Source: Aricia agestis (lineage: Eukaryota > Arthropoda > Insecta > Lepidoptera > Lycaenidae). From it: a stretch of 64,000 nucleotides of DNA. The stretch spans positions 10,116,001 through 10,180,000 of the forward strand of contig NC_056420.1 in assembly GCF_905147365.1 (NCBI RefSeq). Direction: 5' to 3'. Numbering within the stretch: position 1 is the first letter of the stretch; each line of letters starts with the position of its first letter. Shown one piece after another: positions 1-14,900 of this stretch. Under the pieces are notes generated by a model. The model worked only from the letters and a program-made list of their open reading frames with translations. It did no database searches and was not told the DNA's origin. The position numbers and the translations under genes are program-made.

Positions 1-193
1 GTGTAAAAAAATCAGTATTCTAGACCTTACAGATTTTGAGATCTAGGTTTAAGTATGTAGGCAAGTTAGGGCCAGGTGCATTCTTAACTAATTTTTTTCT
101 TTATAATTTGAACAAACCTTGTAACGTACCTACTTCATCATCTGGCTACACATTAAATCCACATTATTTATTTCAAATATTTTTTTCGGTCAT

Positions 194-563
<370 letters not shown>

Positions 564-1476
564 ATACTATGTAGCGTCCATTTTCCAATTCGTTACTTAC
601 CCACTTTATCCACTTACGTCTTCAAATATGATATTATATTGCACGCTTTTATATATTTGATTAATGTAGCGCATGTCGTAAATTAAGATTATATTATATC
701 GAATGTAGGTCAAAGAATGTCGCGACGTTTTGTCGGTTTGTTTACAATATTCTGGACGTAACTGTTCTGTTTTGAGAACTGTAGCTTGTGAGATGTATTT
801 TTACGTTATTTATTTTTTATTTTGTGGAAGTATTATTCTGAAAAAGCAACAATTTTTGTGAAACTATTTTGAGAATGTAAAGTTATTCTTTTATTATTCT
901 TGTTGTACCATTCTGTTTGCAAGTCAACTATTTTTATGGTTTACTATTTTTTAAATTTAAACTCTTGTTATTGAATGAGTTCTGATGGTGGTGTTTTGCG
1001 ATTATTAATTGAATGCGTTTCAAATAGACAAATAATCCCGTAAGATTTGGTTGCTTAGAAAGCATCTACTATACATACAATTGCAAGTCCACCAAATAAT
1101 TATAATAATTAGTTTAACTTTGTAAGTTTAATAATAAACTAAAGCAACTTACGGAAATAAATGGTTTCTTGTGGGAGTATATTATATCTAGTATTATATA
1201 CCTACTCCCTTCAGAAAACATTTCGTTTCTATCTAAAAGATGCTCACTATTGATACAATAAAGTTCTTTCAAATTGTATGTGTCCTGAATACTTTCAAAT
1301 AATTCTTATTTTACTTCCGACCGATAATGTTATCTATTGTATAACATAGATGATATTATAACCTCTAGGATCTTACATCTATCTAGGATCTAGGATAAAT
1401 AATATAATATGTGGCAACTGATATAAATTATACGGGAGTCTCATCGATCATGTCTGTACGCCAAATGTTGGTATTC
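564..1476. other. Intron sequence before e1, nothing recognised
   Basis: AT-rich and non-coding. An ATG at 719 (reading MSRRFV) precedes a poor GT in the right phase for e1, but it is too weak to call the first exon. Confidence 0.5.
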
Positions 1477-1630
1477 ATGTACTATCAGAGAAGTTGATTC
1501 CTATGCAAATCGGGGACCTAAGTAGTTTGGTTTCATTACGTCAAACCCAGCTGACAGATCACAATTAACATTGACCAAATAACGTTGGTCTGTCAATTGC
1601 AATGTCAATCAACTTCCTCGATGGTACTTG
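1477..1630. mobile_element. MITE-like element H, copy with inverted ends
   Basis: gtactatcagagaagttga at the left is mirrored by tcaacttcctcgatggtac at the right, about 150 bp in all. Related sequence recurs at about 49038-49127 and, interrupted, at 55527-56345. No coding capacity. Confidence 0.6.
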
Positions 1631-1820
1631 TCTTTCAACTTATGGCAATAGAACAGTTTTGAAATAATGCACTAGTGATTAGACTCAGAGTAGCCGTTCA
1701 AAATATATGGAGTTAACATGAGTCGGATGTTGACTTTGTTTTATCGAACGCTTAAATTATAATATATAAATTTTATACGTTTTGATCGGTGATTATATAA
1801 AGAAGCGATAAAGAATACAT

Positions 1821-2055
1821 CTATATATATGAAACTCAAAGGTGACTGACTGATTGACATAGTGATCTATCAACGCACAGCCCAAACCACTGGACGGATC
1901 GGGCTGAAATTTGGCATGCAGGTAGATGTTATGACGTAGGCATCCACTAAGAAAGGATTTTGATAAATTCCAACCCTAAGGGGTTCAAGCAGGGGATGAA
2001 AGTTTGTATATAATAATACTTCTTAACGCGAGCGAAGCCACGGGCAAAAGCTCGT
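1821..2055 (+). mobile_element. Dispersed repeat family A, copy 2
   Basis: Near-complete copy with a short TA run at its start and the agctcgt end, in the intron before e1. Confidence 0.8.
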
Positions 2056-2330
2056 CTTGGATAAAGGGCCAGTTTTCGTGTACGCGTAGACTGCATTGTT
2101 ATGCTTTTTAAAGTTATCTGAAATTACGCCAATGTGTGTGTGCACTGTGCACTCGATTTCTCAAAATGTGGGAAGAGGTAACGGACAAAACAGGCATTTC
2201 CGGCACTGGTAGCTTTCTTGAGATGCAATCTTTCGTATATGTGGCGCTACGGCGTAGACCCTCTACGTAGCTACGCGGAGTGTTGCAATAAGCTACGGAT
2301 TTATTAAAATCCCCAAAGTGCCAATGCTCT

Positions 2331-2747
2331 TAAGGGGGCGACTAACCCAAAATTTTGAATTTTTTAATTGATTTTATACTTGAAAATATGTTTCATATTC
2401 AAAAATTAGATACTACATTATATTTCCAAGAATTTGATCTGAGCAAAAACACGATATCTTTAAATTTTCTCTATAAAAAAAAATCACAAAGATGCATCTA
2501 ATTTTCACGAAATTTTCATTTATTATCATAACCGTGCATTGAACTGAATTAATATTTTAACACATTGTGTAAAATTCTATCATTGTGAAACCGACCTAGC
2601 GGATTTAAAAAACGTTGTATATTTATTGAGAAAAAACTAATTTGGCGATGAATCCGCGTCGTCCTTTTTCACCTGGCATATGAAAGACGGTCGTGAGTGT
2701 AAAGAGAGAAAGACGATGTTTGATTTTTTGGTTTAGTCGCCCTCTTA
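2331..2747. mobile_element. MITE-like element, about 417 bp, inverted termini
   Basis: The left end taagggggcgactaacc is mirrored by ggtttagtcgccctctta at the right (two mismatches). The interior is AT-rich and non-coding. Confidence 0.65.
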
Positions 2748-2936
2748 TGCGTTAATTAATAACTGTTAACAGTTAAACTATAAATCACTTACGTTTATTA
2801 TAAAAATATTGAGGTACTTATATTTTTTTGTCTAAGATATTTGCTTGTTAGGAAGACACAACATAATATTATTATCATCTATTTTATGAAAAAGTACTAT
2901 TATGAAATAATAACCTATTTTCTTTTTTGTTTACAG

Positions 2937-2966
2937 TAAAAAAGGCGCGTTATGTTGGTTTACAAG
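2937..2966 (+). CDS. unc-13: unc-13 e1: start of C2A domain (30 nt)
   Basis: This tiny exon lies between a strong acceptor (pyrimidine tract ending tttacag) and the donor gtaagt. With a G carried over from an upstream exon it reads V-K-K-A-R-Y-V-G-L-Q, the first beta strand of the Unc-13 C2A domain (VKKAKF in other animals). It begins at codon position 2 and ends at position 1. The exon carrying the initiator Met must lie upstream and was not identified. Confidence 0.9.
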
Positions 2967-5900
2967 GTAAGTAACATTACATCCTATCTGGTAGTTAATG
3001 TAGTAAAGACTTTAAAAGAAAAACAGAAAATGGTAATATTTTCGGTTCTCAAAAAGTACAAAACAAGGAACTTGAGATAATTTTAAACTGAACTAGACTA
3101 GAGCTGTCGAATTTGTGCTCTATCCCATTCTAATAAGTGTTATATTGTTTCTACAACACAAGTTCAAATAAAGGTGACGCTAAACCAATCGAATTTGTAC
3201 TCTAATCGGTTGTAACAAGTGTGATATTGTTTCAGCAACACAATTCAACACATACGTGACTCTCAAGCTACAGAATGTCAAGTCGACGACGGTGACAGTA
3301 AAGGGCCCGACTCCATGCTGGGAGCAAGACTTTCTTTTGTGAGTATTGTGTTAACCACAGAAAGTACTGAGGAAACTAGGTTTTGTTAATCTAAGGGCCT
3401 GCCTAGTGCTTATAGACTGGAGTACTGGTCTAGACAGCGCATAATGCGGTATGAAGGTGTAGTGTGTTTTGTTTTGTTTGTAACAAAATTGAGACTTAAG
3501 GCGAGACTGCACTAAAGCGACACGACACGACGCGACACTTCACTTTCCACAGCATTGACGTTTTTACAACGTCAGTGGGGCGTTGTACAAACGTCAATTG
3601 TAGTGAACGTGAAGTATAACGTCGTTTCGTGTGGCGTATTATCGCGTAATGCGGTCTCATCTTAAGACGGTCTCGCTTTAGGGCCAGTTTACTTTACGAC
3701 GAGGCGGTGGGATACACTTTTAAATTATCCATTCAAAATTGTAATAAGCAGACCAATGGGTGGCAAGTCTGTCAATTACTTTAGTATCTCCTTCTGTAGT
3801 TTTTTTTTTTTTTTTTAATGAAATAAGGGGGCAAACGAGCAAACGGGTCACCTGATGGAAAGCAACTTCCGTCGCCCATGGACACTCGCAGCATCAGAAG
3901 AGCTGCAGGTGCGTTGCCGGCCTTTTAAGAGGGAATGGGGTAATAGGGGAGGGTAGGGATGGGAAGAGAATAGGGAAGGGTAGGGAAGGGAATAGGGTAA
4001 GGAATTGGGCCTCCGGTAAACTCACTCACTCGGCGAAACACAGCGCAAGCGCTGTTTCACGCCGGTTTTCTGTGAGAACGTGGTATTTCTTCGGTCGAGC
4101 CGGCCCATTCGTGCTGAAGCATGGCTCTCCCACGTTAACAAAGTCCAGTTCTGAATGAGTTTAAAAATGTATAAGTTAGAAAACATATTATGGCATCGAG
4201 GCGTTACGTTGCAATGTGAATTTTGATTAACACAATCAATCAATATCGCAATGTAAATTTCATTTCATCAATGTGAAATGAAATTTACATTGCGTTGCGG
4301 TGCACTGTTGCATACACTGTGAAAACTAGTTTTTATTATTCGTATGTGAAAACCATAAAGTTTTAACCATAAAGTATTACCATAAAGTATACCTAGCGGA
4401 ATAGAGCAACAATCTCGAGCTGTCAAACGAAACCGAAATTGGTTTCATCTGTGTGTAAAAATATATGTACGTATACACTTACACAAACATGATTGAACAT
4501 GATTTCTACATGAGATTAAATTGTCAACGTGCGGCACGTGCCGACTGGACGTCAAAAAAAGTGCCACTGTCATGTATCACACGTCTCTCTTTACCACGCA
4601 GTGTTACTGATAGTGACATCTCTCTTGCTCAGGCCTTTGTTTCTCTATTCCGCTAGGTATAATCACTTTATGATGAAAACTGAGTTTATAATATGATATA
4701 ATATTGTATAGCGTTGGTAAATCAGACCATAAAGTTAATATACCTAGCGGAATAGAGAAACAAAGGCATAAGCAAGAGAGATGTCACTATCAGTAACATT
4801 GCGTGGTAAAAAGAGACGTGTGATACATGACAGCAGCACTCTTTTTTGACGTCCAGTCGGCACGTGCCGCACGTTGTCAATTTAATCTCATAGAATTTAT
4901 TTTCAATCATGCTTGTGTAAGTGTATACGTACACATATTTTTCACACAGATGAAAACCAATTTCGGTTTCGTTTGACAGCTCGAGATTGTTGCTCTATTC
5001 CGCTAGGTATATAAACTTTATGAGTCAGACATGATTTTGACAGAACGCAAACAGGACAGTACAAATGAACGAATGTTCCGTTGCGCTGGTGCTACGTTAA
5101 GAGGATACACCAGGGGCGAGAGAAATTGAAAATAGGTATTTGAAAATGTATTGCTGTCTCACCAATCTCAAGTCTCCCACCGCAGAGCGCGATAGAGACA
5201 ACACGACAAAAGTTCTAATAAAAGAACAGAAAATCTTCGATTCGTTGTCCGCTGATTCCTTCTCCAAAACTTAACTGATTTAAGTAATTTTTTCATTAAG
5301 AATTAAAGCAAGGCTTGAGCTGTGTTCCTATGTTTTATTTCTTTTTGCATATTCAAGCCAGTTTTGTTTTCTGGGTGTTTGAAGACAGAGGAAAATCTGG
5401 CCATTTTTTTGGGTTTTTGGACGTTCTTTTTTAATAATTAAATTATGAAAAAAAAAAGAAAACATAGAGACATGCTAATAGTGGCCACAGATATTCAGGA
5501 AAAAAATCGTAACTCTACCGGCATTATCCAGGAAGGAAACAGGGGACAGCGTTTGTATGGAAAAACGGCGGTGTAGAATCCTCTTAACGCAACGTAGATT
5601 GGGCATACTATGCGTTTTTAGTTGCGTACGACGCGACGCAGCAAAAGCCATGGGATATGAAGCTTTGTGCCTCTTCTTACGGTTTTGACTATAAAATGTT
5701 TATTACCATCAATATTCTAAGAAACAGCCTTTGTTGTAGATATTTTTCATAACGTTTAATCTTGACACAGCAATACCGTACTTCAAAAATACTTAACATA
5801 AAATTCAAAGAATATAAAAAGATAAAAGGAAAAAATTAAAACACGAATAACGAGCGCAGATTTATCCAGTTTATGAGTACGATTACTTTTCTATTCCCAA

Positions 5901-8900
5901 TATGTCTCGGGAATATCTGAGAGTAGAGATTACGAGTAATAAATGAAGAAGCGTAAGATAAAGCATTAGGGCTGGCACAGAGAAGTTATTAATTTGAACA
6001 CTTTTGAAGATAGATCTAAACTCCTTTTGTTATTAGAAGCAAAATCATTTTATTTTTTTCAAAACTAGTTGTTCCCAACTTCTCACGAAGAAAAAACGGT
6101 TTTTTTTGCACAAAAATGTTCCACAACAACAGTTCCCACGAAATGTAATTTTGCGCTAACGGTGTCATAGGAAGTATGTAGTACCACTTCCCTTCATAAA
6201 TAAACCTTCCCTGGACTTCCAAGAATATTTTAAGGCCAAGATTTTTCCAGTCTTAGAGACACTAACAAAATGGAGAATAATTTTTAATTTATAATATAGT
6301 CTAAATATATAAAACTCAAAGGAGACTGACTGACTTAGTGATCTTATCAACGCACAGCCTAAACCACTGGACGGATTGGGCTGAAATTTGGCATGCAGGT
6401 AGATGTTATGACGTTCTATCCCCAAGGCGTTAAATGGGGGATGAAAGTTTGTATATAATTATACTTGTTAACGCGAGCGAAGCCGTGGGCAAAAGCTTGT
6501 TATCTATAAATATCAAACAGATAGAACAAACAGACCGTTTAGTTCTGATACAAGTTGTTAGACCAAATTGTCAAGAAATAATATTGTTGTTTGTCTCCTT
6601 AATTGTGCAAGTTATACTAAATATTGAATTTATTGGTAATGCGCGTGTTTTGTTGTTATTATTATAAAAGTTATTAGTAATAATATAATGCCCTTTCCTG
6701 GAACTTAAAGTACTTCCATTCCAACTTTTATCAAAATCAGCTAAGCGGTTTGAAAGAGTTCCGACTTCTCAAGACAGACAGACAAACAAACAATATTATA
6801 GTAACCGAATACGTTACTTACAGTTAATTACTTAACTGTTCTTAACTGCAATTAAATGAAGATTTTGACATAAGTCCCATAAATTATCTGTCAAACTCTA
6901 CTTTAAATTAAAGTTTAATCATCATTAAATATGTCCCTGATTGCGGCCGTAAGTCTTTGTTTTTTAATGTACTTAAGTAGGTCTCGCGTACTTTGCAAAC
7001 GAGAAGTTACAATCCCAAGTTACTTTTCAGTAAGCCTACGGAAATGAAGGCGAAGAAGTTGAAGTTGCATTAGCGTGGCCCAAAGTTGAACTTTGGCCCA
7101 ATTACCAGTTCGCATGGTAAGAAGGGTCGGTTGCGCCCGAAAGTGGGACAATCATATTGTATAGGTATAGAGCACTGAAGTTCTCAGTCTTAGTCCCCTC
7201 TTTATGCAAGGGCCCATGCATCGAAATGTAACATGTATAGAACAGCAATTCTTGTACATTGGGCCCCTGAAATTTGGCTCTAGGTACTGACATAAATATA
7301 ATTATTACAATTTTACAAAATGAACACCTAGGTGTGCAACGTGCATAATATCATGGAACCGTTTTTAACTTGTGGGGTTCAAATAAAAATGAGTAATGGA
7401 CATGATTTTACTATTTTACTGAATTCATTTATTTACTCCAATACCTTACGGGACTATTCGTGCCATTAGTATTTAGTTGGCACCATGGGCGTATCCAGGT
7501 TCTTGGGTTGTGGCAAATCAGATTTTTTATAAGCTAGGTGTTTATAAAGAATAAAAAAATAATAATTTTTAGTTGTAAAAATATTATATTGCAAACAAAT
7601 GGCAAAAATTAGTTTTCTTAATTTTTAATTTTTATAGATAAAAGTACTAGATGAGATGTACGGACGTAGGGACGTCAACATGATCCAGGGGTGATCCTGC
7701 CCCCCCTTGGGTACGACCATGGTTGGCACGAATAGTCTCATACATAATAGTTCGAATTGGACACCAAGTCCTCACAGAAAACACGTGTGAAACAATGCTT
7801 AATATGACATTATATTTGCACAGTGCACTTTTTTTAATAAGGGAATCATATGTTTTTCGTACAATATAACCTATATGTTATAATGGCATTTTAAAAATGG
7901 CGGGTCAACAATTAAGAAAAATATTTTCAAAATACAGTAGTAAAACAATTTACCTTCATCAGTCAACCGTCTACTCGTATCCTGGTTCATAAAAAAAAAA
8001 ACGAACCGGCAATAAAGATAAACTGCATCCGACGGAATTGATAAGGAAATGACTGCGAACGATCAATATTGCGTTCGCCGATAACGGTCCTCGAAGTTTT
8101 TACAGCTCCGTGAAAACCAAGTTTGTTACTAGTATCCGAAGAAACTTGTATATTGCTGATCGGTTTATTGCGAAAGATTTTTGTCGCGTGAACCGTTTAC
8201 ATCAACTAAAGATCGATAGACTTTATGTTAGATTTATGGATCAATTCACATTGAATGCAATGTAAAGTGACCTTTAAAGTTAATTATTAAGTATCGTCAC
8301 AAATGACAGCATGTTTATGTATTTACTCTAGAGGAAAGCTTTGTTTTTTTGTACGTTTAGGTACAAAATATCCTTATATTTAACAATAATCATTTTATTG
8401 CCAACCATAATAATATAATCATGCCAAAAGGCTGAAACTAGTGCATTGTCAAAAAGTTTGCCAAATTAAATAAACACATATAGAAATCCTAATTGAGTGA
8501 CTTACTAATTCTGTTTATACGATCATTAGCAAAAACTCCATTAAAGTACTAAAACATTTGAGCTAAATTGCACAATACTCTTTAATGTTGTTTGATAAAA
8601 TCCCAGATAACCCTCGAGAGATTAAACAGACAGAGGAGACAGTTCGAAAACAAACGGTCACATTTGTGTGAAGCTTTACGAATTAGCGATTGAGTCACTC
8701 ACATTGTGCTTAAGTAAAAGATAACATTTTAGTAAGTTGTATCCCACCACAAACGGCCCATTCATGCCGAAACACGGCTCTCCCACGTAAGAAAAACAAA
8801 GCTTGGTATTATGTTAGGGCCTGTTTCACCACTTCCTGATAAGGCTATCCACCAATTAACTTGACAGATCAAGTATGGAGAATCTTGTCAAAAAAGTTGT

Positions 8901-11900
8901 GAATAGACTATTAGGCGCTTTATCAGAAAGTGGTGAAACAGGCCCTAAGTGTATTAAAATATTTATCAGGGGATTAATCGTAATTCAATACCAAGAGGTA
9001 AAATAAAAACTTCAATGTGTTTCTCTGTAAACAAAGAAAGCATTCTTATTTATCAAATAGGTTACAAAATCATAATTATTATAGTACTAGCTGTCCCGGT
9101 GAACTTCGTGTCACTTTAAAACCTTCCCTGGACTTCTACGAATATTTTAAGACTAAAATCAGCCCAATCCGTTCAGCCGTTATAAGACAAATATAGTACC
9201 TATTGATGAAAGCTGTGTATGAATATGTATCTAAGGTATATTTAAGTGAGAAAATAAATGAAAAAACATTTAAAAACGAGTATTTATTAAATTTCTTTTA
9301 ATTTAAGCTTTTGAGTGAATATATATTATCTTCCTAGGACTTCGTCATCATTACACTTGCAATTCTTTATTAGCAATGTAGTACTTATAGTATCTCAGTG
9401 TTAGCAATCATCCTTTATCCTGAAAAATATTTGGTTCAGCGTACACAGTACTAATAATGTAAAATGCCTTACAAGGCACGAAAAGGGGATTATTAAACTT
9501 ATAAATTGCCTGTTTCTGTTACAATAATACCTATTTGAAAGCTCAAAAAAACAAACTATGTTCAACTCATGACATCAACTCTGTTGTAATGCATGTAATT
9601 GTAATCCACAAGTTTGATGCATTTCTAAGACTTTTTTAAGGTTCATTATTTAGCGTAGGTATCAAATACCAATAAACTTATCAATTTCTTGCATAAAACA
9701 AAATCTCTATAAATATAATAATATTAATATCTAATTATCTTTTTTTGTCTCCTTCTTCTTCTTTTTTTTAATTGCCGACTCAGTGAGTTGCCAATGTCAG
9801 AGAATTCTTTTAAAATTTTTTTTAAACTATATTTTCATCTTGATTTACAATTTTTCCGTTAGTCATTATGGCTAAGCTATTTCAATTCCTAAAAAAAAAA
9901 AACATTTCCATTAGTCAAATTTGACGTTCGTTTTTTTATCCAGTTCAGAGACAAATATTACAGGATAAACCATTCAGAAGTAAAAGTGGTAATGATACCT
10001 AAACAGAACAATTCACTTTACAACTGTTTACTGACCTGCGTGGATTAACCCAGGTTTTGTCAAAGATAATGATACGTGCCCTTGGCCCTGAGGTTGTTTT
10101 TGCGTAGCGGCGTCGCATTGCAAAAAAAATTTGCTTTTAAAAGGTTGTTTTTGCGATACGACGCCGCAGCGCAGTGTTGTAGTTGCCTGGCCCTAACTCC
10201 TGAACCGGTGCGCGAGTATATTCAAATAAAAGAAAGTATTTGCTTTACATATTCATTCTAGAAAAACAGTATCACTTCTTGTTTGTACACAGTTGCGCCT
10301 CTATTCAGTTGTTTGCTCGCGTAGTGCAATTAAAAGTTGAGAGCATCGTATGTGCCAAATTTACTGTTTCGCTGTTTATTAACACATTAAACCATTATTT
10401 GTTTCATTATCTTATCGTTTCTTCGTATGTGGGTCGGTACTGGAATACATTCGCTGGATTGTTGGATACTTAATAGTCGAAATAAAACATGATATACACA
10501 TGACATATGTGTATAGTCTATACACGGTATAGTTTTAACTTTGCATTCATCCGAAGTAGGTACAAAGATAAGCTCAGTACCCCAATTTAGCCATTTCAAT
10601 GGAATATTGATACAGTTTCGACGCTGCCTCTGAATAATAAAATAACAAAAATAACAAAATTGCATTCTTGTGAAATATCGAACCACGACACTGACACGTC
10701 ACGTTCTAGACAAAACTCAAAAGTCTAGTATCAACCCTAGATATTGATTTGACGTGTATGAAATTATTAATTTTATGTTTGATAGGATCCAGACTGGTTT
10801 GAGTGCTGCATTAAATTTGGATCAAACTAGTACATAATACAGTTTATATACACAAGTTTATATATACAGTTTATAGTTATTAAGTGTATAATATGATTTA
10901 TATGTATGTTAGTCATTAATAATCCATATATTTTATGGGCCTATGTAGCCTGATATAAATAAATAAAATATTTAAATAAAAAAATATAACACTTTATAGT
11001 GGTTTACGTTGAAATCACTCAAAAATACGTTAAAATGAGAGTTTAAATTACAACAGTACTACGAGTACCGAAGAAGTTAGGCATAAATCCTCACTCTTAC
11101 GTAATCTTTGTGAAAAAATGTCTCGAAAGCAGGAAATTGAATGGAGTTATATGTCGATCACATGTTTGCTGGCATTCACGCAGTTTAGGTTTACAGCAGA
11201 GAGCCCGGGGCGGGCTGCCAACAAAAATCAAATTAATTTAAGCGTCCTTTTGTACGCTGTTTTATCAATCACGTATGCCATGCGGAAACTTGTTTAGATT
11301 GAATTCATCATCGTCAGTGTATTACCATGCCGTCGTTTTTGATTTACATGTAAATTTTTTGCTCAACAATAAGTTCGAAAAACTAGCTGTTGTCGAAATT
11401 CGATTGTCGAGCAGAAGTCGACGTATAAATATCCTAAGATCCGACGGTAAAATCCTGCATGAATCTTTTTTTCGATCAAATATATTTTAAAATAATCTTT
11501 AGAACGTATAGAATAGATTAATGTTGGGTTGCCTTGTTGGAGTACCTCTAATTGAGTAAAATGAAAGCCGTAATACAAACTTGCGTGTATTCAATGGAAA
11601 AATAAGAACTAAGAAGGAATGACATTGAGGAATGACAGGACACTACGCATAAAAATAAAAACGCCTGTTAAATAAAAATAGCAATCTTGCTGGTTCTCGA
11701 CGTTCTCAAATTCTCCCAGGCATAATAATTGTAGGCCTGAACATTTGTTTTAAACAAAGGTGATGGCAACCCCAGTTTGCGGCTATCGTGCAACTGGCAA
11801 CCATGGACATTCATGCACAAAATTCATAAAACTTTAATTTTGTATAAAAAATATTAAAAAAAATCGATGCTTCAATTTTGATGATGAACTATGTCTGTTT

Positions 11901-14900
11901 ACGGGCTGGCAACCCTAGGTTGCGGCCGACTTAGAGCTGGCAACCCTTTATACCTTATTTTGTCTCGTCATTTTCTTTCAAATGATGTAAAATTTACTGA
12001 AAAAAATATTCAAACAAATTATGCATTTATCTCATGAACATTAAACTTAATTAGAGGTACTTGCGGCTACTTTTGACAAGGCAATCCAACATTAATCCAT
12101 TCTATACGTTCTAAAAATTATTTTAAAATAAATTTGATCGAAAAAAACGATTCCTGCAGGATTTTACGGTCGGATCCAATACTAAAAAAAAATACTACTA
12201 TGCCAGTTCCCGGAATTCTATAATGTCGATTTTCATAAATGTTTGTTACTGATTGTTTGTGACTTTCGAATTTAAAACAGTTTTTTAATTTTCATTAAAT
12301 TTTTAAGATTTCAAAACAGTCTATATAATTTGGTCCCTATGTTATGTGTATCGAGATTACACTCATTTATTATATACTTTTTAAAATTGAGGCTTGACGA
12401 ATAACTTATTCAGTTTGTTGCTGTTCACTTGATACTTTGCTACAAAGTCGAAATTAGTCACAAAAACACTGATTGGTACGTGGAATAGAATATAGCGCAT
12501 AGAACCTGCTTTATTTTAGACTGGTAGATATGTTTAAAACAAAAATTTATGTATCTACATCTCTACATACTTAATTTCGGATGATCCACTGTAACTATTC
12601 CCACAGACCAGGGGCCGGCAAGTAGTTTTAGTTGGGGTCCGGATACTGTGGGATTAACGAGGTTTAGAAAAAAATACACTTGTCCTATGTAGCTTAAAAT
12701 ACATTAAAATATTTCGCGGTCCGAGATTCGACCTTTCGCGGTCCGCAAACGGACCTCGGTCCGCCTGTTGCTGATCGCTGCTAGACCATTTTGCCATAAT
12801 TGAATAACTGCAGTTGTGTCATATTCAAGGCTTTTAGCAACGTGTTCTGACATTTTTCTTTGAAAACGTAGAATAACTCTTTCAAGATAGTCGGTTAAAA
12901 ATAGAATAGCACCTTAACGGAATCTCAACGTCGCGGAGCTGGTCAAGGCCGCGCGTAATGAGTCACGTGCTCCAGATAAATGCAACTTACACTCATACAT
13001 ACGGGATGATAGAACTGCACAGTTCGATCGTAATAGCCAGTTTGTTGGTGTGATGACGTTTGACGGTATTTGGTTATATTACGCTTGGTTCACACTTTCT
13101 CAGTTTTTCACAATTTTGCGGTGACATTTTTGTATACACTACCTACTCAAAATTTATATCGTCTTTTACATTACTACTGCAGTCATTACGTCGGAAAAAT
13201 CTGGTTATAAATGCAAATGAACCGAGAAAGCAAAATTTTGGATATTACGGGGATGGCTTTTTTTTTCTTTTTTTTTGGATCTCGACGGGGAACCGAGTTA
13301 TGATGAAAAAACTGAATTTAACCCTTGTTTCAAGATGGCGGAAAACCCACGAGGTTATTTTGGTCGACAATTTGAACTTAAGCTTTTCTAGCCATCCCCC
13401 ACGTCATATCCAAAATTTGGCTTTCTCGGTTCATTTGCATTTCCAAATGTATATAATGACAGGAGTATACTATTGCATAGCTTTTATCGCGGACTTTGAG
13501 CGCGGCCACCGAATCAAGAAATTTCGTAACGAAAATAAACCTAATACCCCGGCGGTGCGACGTTGCCGTCTGCCGAGCACATAAAGTTAATATACCTAGC
13601 GGAATAGAGAAACAAAGGCCTGAGCAAGAGAGATATCACTATTAGCAACACTGCGTGGTAAAAAGAGACGTGTGATACATGACAGCAGCACTCTTTTGCC
13701 GCACGTTGACAATTTAATCTCATAGAAATCATGTTCAATTATGCTTGTGTAAGTGTATAAGTATACATATTTTACACACAGATGAAACCAATTTCGGTTT
13801 CGTTTGACAGCTCGAGATTCCGCTAGGTATATTAACTTTATGGCCGAGCATCGCCTAGTCGTTTCAGTTTGGCAGACTTCGGCACGGTGCAGAGCCTTAA
13901 AATAATTTATGATTGCAAAAATTAATAAAATATCCTTTGCAATAGTTTTACTGCGGCCGCGTGCCACCCTTTTTTTTTACAATAAGCGGCTGCATTTAAG
14001 TGGCGCTTGAATGAAATCGCTTTTTGGATCTTCTATTATAAAGTAATTTCACAAGATGTAGTAACTATATTATGTACGTCTATTATGTGACCAAACTGTG
14101 CAGTTTTAGAGTTATCGTCTCCCGCGGGTGTTACACAACCTGAGAATAATATGAATATGTATGAACGAGATGATTCCCTAGACTTGGTGTTCGCTAAGGT
14201 ATAACGAGTAGAAACAGTACACTTTGTCGCGGAAAAATGCGTTTCTCTATCTTTCTCTGATCTCTACAATTTTTTTAATTCAATATAAACAAAATTGAAT
14301 TATATACTATAGGCTGAATATAGATAATACTAGCTGTCCCGGCAAACGTTTCTTTGCGATATAAAGTATTTCGCCTGTATTATTTTATTGAAGTGACTAT
14401 ATAAGTATGTCACCATGGCAACGTCCATCGCTATCCCGTCGCACAAACAATGGTTGCCGTCAGTCTCGAGTTGTAATAATTTACTATTATTTATTTAACA
14501 AATGCACTTATCAATATAAAAAGTACTCAGTAGCCGATTTTCAGACCCACTGAATATGCAATATGCATATAAAATTTGGTTAAAATCAGTAAAGCCGTTT
14601 TGGAGGAGTACGCGGCCTAACATTGTGACACGAGAATTTTATATATAAGAAGATTACCAGGATTTACGAAGTAATGCACTTGCGCCTTTTCTGGTGTTAC
14701 AGGTTTTAATGGGGACATTATATAATACATGCGTTATGTAACCCCTATTCTTTTAATCTAAAAGAATATTAAAGCTGCATAGATTGTTTGATTGCACGCG
14801 TTTATCCCAGGGACTGCTGGTCCGAATGGTAAGATTCTTTGTGTGTAGCTGTGAGTAATAAGAAACTGAAAGTCTGGGAAAAGCTGCGAGTGTCCATAGG

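Noticed and set aside
718..736. First coding exon of unc-13 (ATG reading MSRRFV, phase right for e1)
   Set aside because: The donor would be gtttgt, far from consensus, and the peptide does not resemble the MSxLxxVRVKKA-type start I would expect. The real exon is probably upstream of the window.
4022..4934. Short ORFs of 63-73 aa
   Set aside because: They lie in family B and C repeats and recur at every copy (for example 51779, 53873, 59571).
13060..13584. 174-aa plus-strand ORF
   Set aside because: It runs across a MITE with 50-bp inverted repeats; the sequence is low in coding signal and has no recognisable motif.
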